NCBI GenBank assembly: GCA_964415185.1
Contig: CAYPZI010000023.1
Span: 1-29,959, forward strand
Direction: 5' to 3'
DNA: 29,959 nt
From: CAYVBJ01 sp964415185
GTDB taxonomy: Bacteria > Bacteroidota > Rhodothermia > Balneolales > Balneolaceae
Shown: positions 7,783 to 15,224 of the stretch, piece by piece
How positions within the stretch are numbered: the stretch's first letter is position 1
Layout of the letters: every line of letters starts with the position of its first letter
Program-made: the position numbers and the translations under genes
Notes under the pieces: model-generated
Told to the model about the DNA's origin: nothing
What the model saw: only the letters and a program-made list of their open reading frames with translations
Databases searched by the model: none

Positions 7783-10335
7783 TCAGGTTGCTTCAATTCT
7801 CAGGATTTCAAGCGGAGTTTGTTTATATATTGACCTGTTACCAAACCAGCCGAGTAATAAGATACTTGTAATTACAGCAGCAGAGAGATAAATAATAATA
7901 GCGTAATCAGGTATATATTCGATGTCAAAATAAAAAGAAGCCAAAAGGTAACTTCCGCCAACTGATAAAATTAACCCTGTAGCACTTGCCAATATTCCAA
8001 GTAATAGATATTCAACCGTTTGAATTCCGCTCACCTGGGTTTTACCGGCTCCAAGTGTTCTTAATAATACGGATTCCTGAATCCGCTGATTCTTGCTGAG
8101 TGAAAGAGAACTTATCAAAACAATAAAACCCGTTATAATTGTAAAAAAAGCCATGAATTCAATTGCAATGGAAATCTTGTCAAGAAATTCACGAATACTT
8201 TTGAGAACGATTCCCAGGTCGAGTGCGGAGACATTCGGGTATGCTGACACGACTTTTTGCTGGATTTTTTGTGATGATTGAGAACTTTCCGCTCTCAGCA
8301 CAGTTGCATAAAATTGAGGAGCAGGTTCAAGCACTCCTTCAGGGAACAAGATAAAAAAATTGGGTTCGGGCCTTTGAAAGTCCACTTCCCTGATGCTTGC
8401 AACCACAGTATTTACCGGCACGCCCTGAACATCAAATGTCAGGCTGTCGCCGATCGCGAGTTCCAAATCTTCGGCTATTCGTTTTGCCGGTGAAATGGGA
8501 ACCACACTATCAATTCCATCAGCAGTACCAATCCACTCACCCTCAATAAGTGTTTCTGATTCTCTGAGTTCGTTGCGGTATGTAACCCGGTATTCCCTTG
8601 TAAGAGCCCAGCGGCTTACCGTTCTGGCCGTATCGTTTCTGATTTCAGACACAGGTCTGCCTCTGAGCGATTGTAACCGGATAGAGACAATCGGGGCGTT
8701 TTGAAGCAGCTCGGCATTTTCATCCTTTATTATTTCAACAACTCCCTGGTTCTGATCCGATTGAATATCATAAAAAACCAGGTTCGGGGCATTATCTCCC
8801 AGCTCCATGTCTATGGTATTTACAATCATATGCTGGCTCAAATAGAGGATACTAATCAGAAGCACCCCCATACCAATTGTTGCCGTAAGCATTCCGGTTT
8901 GATTGTTGGGCCTGAACAGATTGGCTGCTCCCTGGCGCCAGATGTAGGAAAATTGCCGGAGCCGTAAACTCTTAATTACATTCATCAGCAAAATTGCGAT
9001 AAGGAAAAGTATAAAGGTAGAAGCGACAAGTGCGGCTGAGAAAACAATTCCGCTTAGAAAATTGTCAAGAATCAGGCCGATTGCAACCGAAGTAATCAAA
9101 AAAGCGGATATCCCGAAAATTATTTTTGATTTTGAAGAAATGAAGGAAAGCGGGGATTGGTCGATTTTACGCAGTGTAACCATGGGTGAAATGCGGGTGG
9201 CACCGGCAATCGGCAGCACTGAAAAACCAAGGCTGGTAACAACTCCAAGTAAAACCCCGCCGGCTACAACTGTATATGAAATGGACTGGTTGATTTCAAA
9301 AGGAAGAAAATCAGTAAAGAAAGTTGGCAAATAATATTGAATTCCAACTCCGGAAAGGGCCCCGGCTAAAGAACCTGCAATGGCAATAACAGAAACCTGT
9401 ACAATAAAAACAGCCGTTATTTGTGATGATGCCACACCGAGACATCTCATTGTGCCGATCGTTTCCATTTTCTTTTTGATATAGACATACATCGCACTTG
9501 CCACTCCAAGCCCGCCCAGCAACAAGGCAATAAGGCCAATTAGTCCCAAAAAATTAGAAAGGTTATCCACTATCCTTGCGAATTGCCTTTGCCTTGATTC
9601 AACAGTATCGATATCAACCCGGTTGGCACGGGCTGCCGGCCTGATTGTCTCGATCACCTGTTGAATATTAGCTCCTTCATTCAGTTTGAGATAATTTTTG
9701 TATTCGAGCCTGCTGCCGCGCTGCAAAAGCTGCGACTCTTTCAGGATGCCTGCCGGTACAAAAACCCTTGGGCCAATCAGTGCAAAAGCGGCGGCTTCGC
9801 CGGGCACGCTCAGTAGTTCGCCTGTAATCGGGAGGGTAACTGCCCCGACTTTCACGGAATCACCTACTTCAAGTCCGAACTGAACCATTGCGGTCTGTTC
9901 AACAAGGGCTCCATTTGTTTTCTGATAGGTCCCGGCAGCTTCCAACGGACGGGTCTCAAGTGAACCGTAAAAGGGAAAACCGCCTTCAACACCCCTGATC
10001 TGTGAAAGCCTGGTCTGTCCGTCTTTACCATAAATAACCATCGATGAAAATTCGATGGAGAGAGCCTGGGTTACATTAAGGGTGTCAATAACAGCCTGCA
10101 GGGAATCGGGCAGAGGAGAGTTGGATTCCAGTTCAAGGTCAGCTCCGAGCAATTCACGTGATTGATCCTGTACTGTACTGTATATGTCAGACCTGAATGA
10201 CAAAATCGCAACCAGTGCGGCAACCCCGGCTATGATCGAGGAGGTGTAGAGCAGAAGCCTTCGCCACTGGGGACGTGCATCGCGAAGTGCAGTTTTCCAT
10301 GGAAACGGAGTGAACAGGGCTTTTAAAAAATTCAT
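7783..10335 (-). CDS. FtsX-type ABC transporter permease, YbbP-like
   Basis: Very large permease of 850 residues. An N-terminal helix (about 28-46) is followed by a periplasmic domain; then comes a first FtsX membrane unit (about 258-390, including the conserved segment around MGTMRCLG-type turn), four central helices, a second periplasmic domain, and a C-terminal FtsX unit (about 725-840, with the paired SVLLRTLGAGKTQV turn). This duplicated layout is that of YbbP-class permeases that pair with a LolD/YbbA-type ATPase; the family handles lipophilic or envelope cargo rather than importing nutrients. The start ATG overlaps the ATPase stop (ATGA, 10332-10335), a translationally coupled pair. 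Divergence from a TesA-like gene repeats the E. coli ybbA-ybbP/tesA order. Confidence 0.92.
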   Translation of the reverse strand: MNFLKALFTPFPWKTALRDARPQWRRLLLYTSSIIAGVAALVAILSFRSDIYSTVQDQSRELLGADLELESNSPLPDSLQAVIDTLNVTQALSIEFSSMVIYGKDGQTRLSQIRGVEGGFPFYGSLETRPLEAAGTYQKTNGALVEQTAMVQFGLEVGDSVKVGAVTLPITGELLSVPGEAAAFALIGPRVFVPAGILKESQLLQRGSRLEYKNYLKLNEGANIQQVIETIRPAARANRVDIDTVESRQRQFARIVDNLSNFLGLIGLIALLLGGLGVASAMYVYIKKKMETIGTMRCLGVASSQITAVFIVQVSVIAIAGSLAGALSGVGIQYYLPTFFTDFLPFEINQSISYTVVAGGVLLGVVTSLGFSVLPIAGATRISPMVTLRKIDQSPLSFISSKSKIIFGISAFLITSVAIGLILDNFLSGIVFSAALVASTFILFLIAILLMNVIKSLRLRQFSYIWRQGAANLFRPNNQTGMLTATIGMGVLLISILYLSQHMIVNTIDMELGDNAPNLVFYDIQSDQNQGVVEIIKDENAELLQNAPIVSIRLQSLRGRPVSEIRNDTARTVSRWALTREYRVTYRNELRESETLIEGEWIGTADGIDSVVPISPAKRIAEDLELAIGDSLTFDVQGVPVNTVVASIREVDFQRPEPNFFILFPEGVLEPAPQFYATVLRAESSQSSQKIQQKVVSAYPNVSALDLGIVLKSIREFLDKISIAIEFMAFFTIITGFIVLISSLSLSKNQRIQESVLLRTLGAGKTQVSGIQTVEYLLLGILASATGLILSVGGSYLLASFYFDIEYIPDYAIIIYLSAAVITSILLLGWFGNRSIYKQTPLEILRIEAT

Positions 10336-11072
10336 CTGTTTATAAGAGTCTCTTTTTCAGCTATGGCAGAATCTTGGGAATTGAGAAGTGAATCGGATTC
10401 GATTTTTCCACTTCTCAGTTTTATCATGCGAGAACACTTGGCTGCCAACTCCGTATCATGGGTTACAATTACAAGTGTTGTGCCCTGGTCTTTATTGAGG
10501 TCAAAAAGCAAATTTTCGATATGTTCGCCGGTATCTCCGTCAAGGTTGCCGGTCGGTTCATCGGCAAAAAGTATTTCGGGTTGATTAATGAATGCTCTTG
10601 CAATCCCGACCCGTTGTTTCTCACCTCCCGAAAGCTGTGATGGATAGTGACTTAAACGGTTCTTAAGCCCGGTTTTTTCGAGCAGCCACTCCGCCCTCTC
10701 TTCAACTTCTTTATAAGGCCTGTTTCTAAGCTCCAAAGGAACCATAACATTTTCAATAGCCGTAAGTGTAGAAATGAGTTGAAACGATTGAAAAACAAAT
10801 CCTATTTTTCTGTTTCTGAATTGTGAAAGATCTTCTTCCGCCATGGATGATATTTCCCGGTCACGAAAAAAAACCTTACCCGAGGTGGGTTTATCGAGTC
10901 CGGCACTAAGGCCTAAAAGTGTTGTTTTTCCGCTGCCCGAAGGGCCAACTATGGAACAGGTTGTTCCTGATTTAATGTCAAAGCTTACATTTTCAAGAAC
11001 AGTCAGGGGCTTGTTTCCACTTGAAAAAGTTTTAGTTAAATTTTGAGATTTTAAAATAATAGATGAATCCAT
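10332..11072 (-). CDS. ABC transporter ATPase, YbbA/LolD-like
   Basis: Cytoplasmic ATPase of 246 residues, first gene of the permease operon. It has Walker A GPSGSGKT (43-50), Q-loop FQSF, the signature LSGGEKQR, Walker B ILFADEPTGNLD and an H-loop VTHD. The spacing and the 'EPTGNLD' form are those of the MacB/LolD/FtsE group that couples to FtsX-type permeases, consistent with the 4-base overlap with the next gene. A divergent 85-base region (11073-11157) separates it from the esterase gene, so the two units may share regulation. Confidence 0.95.
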   Translation of the reverse strand: MDSSIILKSQNLTKTFSSGNKPLTVLENVSFDIKSGTTCSIVGPSGSGKTTLLGLSAGLDKPTSGKVFFRDREISSMAEEDLSQFRNRKIGFVFQSFQLISTLTAIENVMVPLELRNRPYKEVEERAEWLLEKTGLKNRLSHYPSQLSGGEKQRVGIARAFINQPEILFADEPTGNLDGDTGEHIENLLFDLNKDQGTTLVIVTHDTELAAKCSRMIKLRSGKIESDSLLNSQDSAIAEKETLINR

Positions 11073-11157
11073 TCGGTTTATTTAGAGTTACATAAACAGG
11101 GTAATTTAATACAATAAAGTCTCAGAAGAACAATAATTAACAATACAAACATTCCAG

Positions 11158-11814
11158 ATGCAACATATGAACAGATTAAAGAAAACGTCAGAGGGAATTA
11201 AAAGTATTATCTGCCTGATAATTTTGGTTTTTTTTACAATTTCCTTGAGCTTTTCGCAGGAAAAAAGCAAAACAATTCTATTTTTTGGAGACAGCATTAC
11301 TGCGGGTTATGGCCTTGACCGTGTGGAAGCATTTCCGGCTTTGATTGAAGATAAAATAGATTCACTGGGTTATTCATACAAGGTTGTAAACGCCGGGTTG
11401 AGCGGTGAGACTTCCGCAGGCGGGCTTCGACGGATCGACTGGGTGGCACAACAGCGGATTGATATATTTGTATTAGAGCTTGGAGGCAATGACGGTTTGA
11501 GGGGTATTGATCCCCAGGCTACAAAACAAAATCTAATTGGTATTATAGATATTGTACAAAAAAAATATCCCAATGCGGAAGTTGTACTTACCGGAATGCA
11601 GGCACCACCCAATATGGGTATTACCTATACCACTGAGTTTAAAAATATATTTTTAGAGATAGCGGAACAGAAAGACGTTCACTTCTTCCCGTTTATTCTT
11701 GAAGATGTAGCGGGTATCGAAGAGTTGAATCAGCCTGATGGTATTCATCCTACGGCAGAAGGGCACCGGATTATTGCCGAAAATCTCTGGCAGTTTTTAA
11801 AAACCTTGTTATAA
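11158..11814 (+). CDS. tesA: TesA-type SGNH/GDSL esterase (arylesterase / lysophospholipase L1-like)
   Basis: Exported esterase of 218 residues. A basic N terminus and hydrophobic stretch (about 15-33, ending SFSQ) form a signal peptide. SGNH motifs are intact: block I GDSITAGYG with Ser46, block II Gly near 80 (NAGLSGET), block III GGND with Asn111, and block V DGIHP with Asp194 and His197. In E. coli the homologue TesA is a periplasmic thioesterase/lysophospholipase. The second ATG at 11167 is an equally possible start; neither has a clear Shine-Dalgarno. Divergent placement from the YbbA/YbbP-like genes matches E. coli and suggests a functional link in envelope lipid handling (known synteny, inferred function). 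Confidence 0.9.
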   Translation: MQHMNRLKKTSEGIKSIICLIILVFFTISLSFSQEKSKTILFFGDSITAGYGLDRVEAFPALIEDKIDSLGYSYKVVNAGLSGETSAGGLRRIDWVAQQRIDIFVLELGGNDGLRGIDPQATKQNLIGIIDIVQKKYPNAEVVLTGMQAPPNMGITYTTEFKNIFLEIAEQKDVHFFPFILEDVAGIEELNQPDGIHPTAEGHRIIAENLWQFLKTLL

Positions 11815-11825
11815 AATTGTTGGGT

Positions 11826-11847
11826 TTATGGATAAATGACTCCATAA
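11826..11847. terminator. Weak hairpin after the esterase gene
   Basis: Stem TTATGGA / TCCATAA with an 8-base loop, 12 bases after the esterase stop. No T run follows, so it is at best a weak or factor-dependent terminator. Confidence 0.25.
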
Positions 11848-11974
11848 GTCTAAAAAAAGTATAACATCTTCGTCAAAGCCTAAGAATTTGTGAAATCTAT
11901 CGTTAGATTGATACCGTCATATGACATGACTCATTTGTTAAAATTAACATGAACCAAACGTAAGGAGATATCTT

Positions 11975-12412
11975 ATGAAGAAGCTAGCTGCTTTATTATT
12001 AGTTGCTGGATTTCTGTTTGCATTCGCACCAACCGAAAGTGAAACTGTAGAAAACAGTGTTGCTATAGGTGAGAGCGTGACTGTATCAGGAACTCTGGTA
12101 GATACGAAATGTTACGGCGAGATGCCCAAAATGAACAAGGGCAACGAACACACCGTAATGAAAGATGGACAAAAGATGAAGATGCCTAATTGTGCTACAG
12201 CTTGTGCAAATATGGGTATTCCCGCAGCCATCGCCACTGATGATGGTGAAACATTGACTATCATCGCACCTGCAGGCCAACTTGCAGACCATATGGCGAA
12301 AGAGGCCAAAATTACCGGTAAGATCGCTTTTGACGGTGGAATAATCCCCGAAAAAGTAGAAGTAAAAGACGGTAAAAAGTGGACTCAGGTTAAGCTTGCT
12401 TACATGATGTAA
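11975..12412 (+). CDS. Small secreted Cys/His protein (paralogue 1)
   Basis: Protein of 145 residues with a signal peptide (about 1-18) and no lipobox. The start is fixed by a strong TAAGGAG 7-8 bases ahead. The mature part begins with a TVSGTLVDTKCY segment (Cys46), then a Lys/Met-rich loop with His59, then Cys73 and Cys77 in a C-x3-CA arrangement, and a beta-rich C-terminal half (ADHM...ITGKI...VEVKDG). The next gene shares the same framework. I do not know a named family; the conserved Cys and His residues suggest metal binding or redox activity outside the cytoplasm. A strong hairpin terminator ends the transcript, and the strong ribosome site suggests high expression. The neighbours include a CusF-like copper protein. 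Confidence 0.85.
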   Translation: MKKLAALLLVAGFLFAFAPTESETVENSVAIGESVTVSGTLVDTKCYGEMPKMNKGNEHTVMKDGQKMKMPNCATACANMGIPAAIATDDGETLTIIAPAGQLADHMAKEAKITGKIAFDGGIIPEKVEVKDGKKWTQVKLAYMM

Positions 12413-12436
12413 TTTTTTATTACATTAATTCTTAAG

Positions 12437-12471
12437 AAGGATGGCCTCTATTGAAAGGCCATCCTTTTTTT
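12437..12471 (+). terminator. Rho-independent terminator
   Basis: Perfect 11-bp stem AAGGATGGCCT / AGGCCATCCTT with an 8-base loop, followed directly by a T run (12465-12471). It lies 25 bases after the stop of the first Cys/His protein and separates it from its paralogue. It is the clearest terminator in the window. Confidence 0.92.
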
Positions 12472-12538
12472 ATGTTAAGCATTTAATGGAATAACTTGTT
12501 AAATAAATCGTTGCGAAATAAACGAGTAATATTCAGAT

Positions 12539-12982
12539 ATGATTGATATCAAAATAATTGCAATAGTTACATTATTTACAGGGCTTATGATTGCCTGTGG
12601 CGGCGAGAATGTTCAGGAATACAAACCGGGCCCTTCAACATTTACACAAGGCGATACACTTACCGTCTCCGGAATTCTGATTGATACGCATTGCTATGCG
12701 CTTGACAAAAGCAACACCGGGCATGATCACAACTTGCCTCAAAGCGGATTTCGTGAAGATTGTGCTGAATACTGTGCATTGCAGGGATACCCGGTTGGTG
12801 TTCTGATTGAACAGGAGGGTGAAGAGGATTATGTATGGGCAATTATGACGGCTTCCCAAATTTTTGCGGATTACATGACCCAAACCGTTCGGGTTGAAGG
12901 AACGGTCCGCTCCGATGGAGTTCTTGACCCCCTGGGAGTTGAATTAAAAGATGGAGTAGATTCCTGGATTACCATTATGTAG
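12539..12982 (+). CDS. Small Cys/His lipoprotein (paralogue 2)
   Basis: Lipoprotein of 147 residues with signal peptide and lipobox ending MIAC (Cys20). Its mature domain is homologous to the preceding gene: TVSGILIDTHCY (Cys52), a His-containing loop (GHDHN, His62 and His64), Cys75 and Cys79 in the same C-x3-CA spacing, then ADYM, a VEGTV strand and a VELKDG...W end. The two differ in anchoring (this one lipid-attached, the other soluble), in loop composition (His-rich here, Lys/Met-rich there) and are separated by a terminator, so they can be expressed independently. Function unknown; a periplasmic metal or thiol role is inferred from the conserved residues. Confidence 0.85.
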   Translation: MIDIKIIAIVTLFTGLMIACGGENVQEYKPGPSTFTQGDTLTVSGILIDTHCYALDKSNTGHDHNLPQSGFREDCAEYCALQGYPVGVLIEQEGEEDYVWAIMTASQIFADYMTQTVRVEGTVRSDGVLDPLGVELKDGVDSWITIM

Positions 12983-13156
12983 TTATTGCGGAAAGCCGGA
13001 TTTAGGGCAAGGGATATTTGACTACTTAGCAATCTGGTTTTGATGAGTTGCTTTCCCTTTGCTTTTTCACTTTTGCGTTTTCACTCATTCCAACTAACTG
13101 CAATTTTATTAAAATTCATATGGAAGCAGTAAGTAACACTATGGGCTTGAATACAT

Positions 13157-13519
13157 CTATTCAATAACTTCTATCGAAGTCACGACTGCTGAACTCCCGC
13201 GAGATTCAATTTCAAACCGGATGCTGTCCTGAGGCTGTACACTTTGTAACAGAGTTGTATCACGGACTGAAAAAGCCATGGTCATTGCGTTCATGAAGCC
13301 GGGTATATCCCCATGTTGAACGATAAAATTCCGCTTGCTCGGCGGGATGGAAACAACCTTGCCGTTTCCTTCAAAATGATCAACTGTATCTTCCTGTTGC
13401 ATTTCGGTTTGAGTTGCCGGCTCCTGAGAATTATCATCCGTGTTTTCAGATTTTTTTTGACAGCCGGAAATAGTTGAAATGAGTAAAATAAGAGTAAATG
13501 TTCTGTAAAATCTGAGCAT
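13157..13519 (-). CDS. CusF-like copper-binding lipoprotein
   Basis: Lipoprotein of 120 residues with lipobox ISGC (Cys20), a Glu/Gln/Thr-rich spacer, and a small OB-fold domain from about residue 50. The HGDIPGFMNAMTMAF segment supplies His69, Met76, Met79 and Met81, the His/Met ligand set used for Cu(I) or Ag(I) in the CusF family; the aromatic Trp of E. coli CusF is not present at the usual place, as in the 'PGFMxAMTM' variants. It probably binds copper in the periplasm. It is divergent from the TlpA-like gene (117-base gap) and convergent with the second Cys/His protein. No CusCBA pump genes are nearby. Confidence 0.85.
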   Translation of the reverse strand: MLRFYRTFTLILLISTISGCQKKSENTDDNSQEPATQTEMQQEDTVDHFEGNGKVVSIPPSKRNFIVQHGDIPGFMNAMTMAFSVRDTTLLQSVQPQDSIRFEIESRGSSAVVTSIEVIE

Positions 13520-13636
13520 AATAAAACAACTTAGTTAGTAGAATACTTTATATTAATAATAAAACAAGTGAATGAAAATCTGAAGTTAGTTACGTTATAT
13601 AAATAGAATAATTTTAAAACTTGATAATATCAAATA

Positions 13637-14212
13637 ATGAAAAAACTAATTCTTGTATTTTTGGTTTCATTTTTATTTTGGTCATGTGCCAAAACCGAGA
13701 AAGACTCCGGAGAAGCCAGCCGCTCACAGACTTCAAATACCGAAGTAACCACACAAACAAAAAGTCTTGAAAAAATAGCAAAACCGAAATCTGACGGCAC
13801 TTTAGGTACAATTCCTGATTATGAATTCGAAACTTTAAACGGAGAAAAGCTCAACATCTCAGATTACCGTGGTAAGGTTTTGATGATTAATTTTTGGGCA
13901 ACGTGGTGCGGCCCCTGCCGAAAGGAAATACCTGAACTCGTAAAGCTTAAGGAAAAGTATGGGTCTGAAGGACTCGAAATAATCGGGATAGCACTTGATG
14001 AAGAGGGATTTGAAGTAGTTGAGCCTTTTTTGAATCAATTTGATATCAACTATACCATCGTTATGGATGACTACTCTTATGGTAATCAACTCGGAGGCAT
14101 CTACATGGTGCCTACTACTTACTTGGTTAAGACGGATGGAAAAATTGCTTTCAGGAAAATCGGGGAGATAACAGTAGAAAATATAGAAGAGAAAATTACA
14201 GAGCTTCTCTGA
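13637..14212 (+). CDS. TlpA-like thioredoxin-fold lipoprotein
   Basis: Exported thiol-disulfide protein of 191 residues. The N terminus is a short signal with Cys17 in SFLFWSC, a somewhat atypical lipobox. A Ser/Thr/Lys-rich spacer leads to a Redoxin/TlpA domain (about 55-190) with the active site WATWCGPC (Cys91, Cys94) and a cis-Pro loop MVPTTYLV. Such proteins reduce periplasmic disulfides, often for cytochrome c or copper-centre assembly. The neighbours (copper-binding protein and two Cys/His proteins) fit a redox/metal module but no cytochrome genes are in view. The stop is one base from the stop of the convergent SIMPL gene, leaving no room for a separate terminator. Confidence 0.92.
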   Translation: MKKLILVFLVSFLFWSCAKTEKDSGEASRSQTSNTEVTTQTKSLEKIAKPKSDGTLGTIPDYEFETLNGEKLNISDYRGKVLMINFWATWCGPCRKEIPELVKLKEKYGSEGLEIIGIALDEEGFEVVEPFLNQFDINYTIVMDDYSYGNQLGGIYMVPTTYLVKTDGKIAFRKIGEITVENIEEKITELL

Positions 14213-14213
14213 A

Positions 14214-14930
14214 TTAATCTTTAACTGGCACAGTTCTGAACCGGACCTCAATACGATTGGTGAACTTTACAAATTGAGGAACATCTGTCAAATCCCTGGT
14301 TCTGCCAATGTCAGCCTGAGACATCTCTGCCCTGAGAACGGGAAATGAAGCGGAATTCTCACTATAATTGATAAATTCTATTCTTTCTATTTTCAGTCCG
14401 GACTCATCAGCTATGAGTGATGCCTTGTGACGGGCATTCTTGATTGCATTCCGCAGAGATTCTTCATCTCCCTCTTCACTTCTTGTGGTTTGGAAATCTG
14501 CTCTGAAATTATCAAAACCATTTTCGATCAAAAGAACCTGTATTTTCTCATAAGCCGAAAAATCTGACAGGGTAAGCTGTACCTGCTGACTTGTCCGAAT
14601 TTCATTTCTGTTGTTAGTTCGGTAGCGTGAAATTTGAAAAGGTTGAAATACAATTGCCGAGTCGTCTATACCGAAGCCGGTAATGAGTTCCGAAACTGTA
14701 TTCTCGAGTTCTTTATGTTCATCAAAAGCCTGGCCAGGCGTACCGGCAATGACCTGGAGATTGATTTGCAGTACAATTAAGTCAGCCGGAAGAAATGTTT
14801 GTCCCTCAGCATTTACGGTTAAACTCACAGCATGAAGATGGGGCGGAACAGAAACCTGGCTAATGGCGGGAAAGTAAATAAAAAAGAAATTTAAAATTGC
14901 TGCCGTCAGAAATATTATTTTTGTATTCAT
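14214..14930 (-). CDS. SIMPL-domain (DUF541, YggE-like) exported protein
   Basis: Protein of 238 residues with a signal peptide (about 1-25, ending AISQ). The mature part matches the SIMPL/DUF541 pattern: a first strand SLTVNAEGQ followed by PADLIVLQINLQV, the 'ELENTVSELITGFGI' helix, a 'YRTNNRNEIRTSQQVQLTLSDF' core, and the 'ARHKASLIADESGLKI' segment that is the most conserved part of the family. YggE-like proteins are linked to oxidative stress defence in E. coli but have no established biochemical activity. Monocistronic, with an AT-rich gap upstream shared with the TonB receptor. Confidence 0.88.
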   Translation of the reverse strand: MNTKIIFLTAAILNFFFIYFPAISQVSVPPHLHAVSLTVNAEGQTFLPADLIVLQINLQVIAGTPGQAFDEHKELENTVSELITGFGIDDSAIVFQPFQISRYRTNNRNEIRTSQQVQLTLSDFSAYEKIQVLLIENGFDNFRADFQTTRSEEGDEESLRNAIKNARHKASLIADESGLKIERIEFINYSENSASFPVLRAEMSQADIGRTRDLTDVPQFVKFTNRIEVRFRTVPVKD

Positions 14931-15224
14931 TTGATATTAATTTAATTTCAATTTTAGATCATTTATAAATAATTGATATACTTTAAAAAACAGGTAAAAT
15001 ATTAAATATCAACTATTTATTTAAAATAAGATATCTCAATAATTTAGCTTGTAAATTTTTTTAATTTAACCAATATTATATCAGTGTTATGGAAGCGCTT
15101 GCAATCATCATAAAAAGTTAATTTACAGACCCTGATAATTGCAGTTTCTGCTTATAACCAAATATACAGATGTTGTTTCAACATGAATAAAAAAAAGTAA
15201 CATCGACTAAATCACTCAATTAAT
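14931..15224. other. AT-rich divergent intergenic region
   Basis: A 294-base gap between the divergent SIMPL and TonB-receptor genes. No convincing ORF or RNA gene is visible. It is very AT-rich apart from a LacI-operator-like palindrome at 15090-15103, and must hold both promoters. Confidence 0.6.
15090..15103. promoter_or_regulatory. LacI/GalR-family operator-like palindrome
   Basis: TGGAAGCGCTTGCA fits the LacI-family operator pattern TGnAAnCGnTTnCA with the central CG; it is a perfect palindrome except for one position (G at 15101 where C would complete it). It stands out as a GC island in an AT-rich gap, 121 bases before the TonB-receptor start. Regulators of this family usually control sugar-uptake genes, but none is encoded in the window. 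Confidence 0.5.

Noticed and set aside
8093..9334. Several plus-strand frames inside the permease gene
   Set aside because: Shadow frames of a long, well-supported minus-strand CDS; no recognisable domains.
13012..13076. Possible terminator with GGCAAGGGA and TCCCTTTGC arms after the second Cys/His protein
   Set aside because: The stem needs a bulge and a loop of more than 40 bases, too weak to call.
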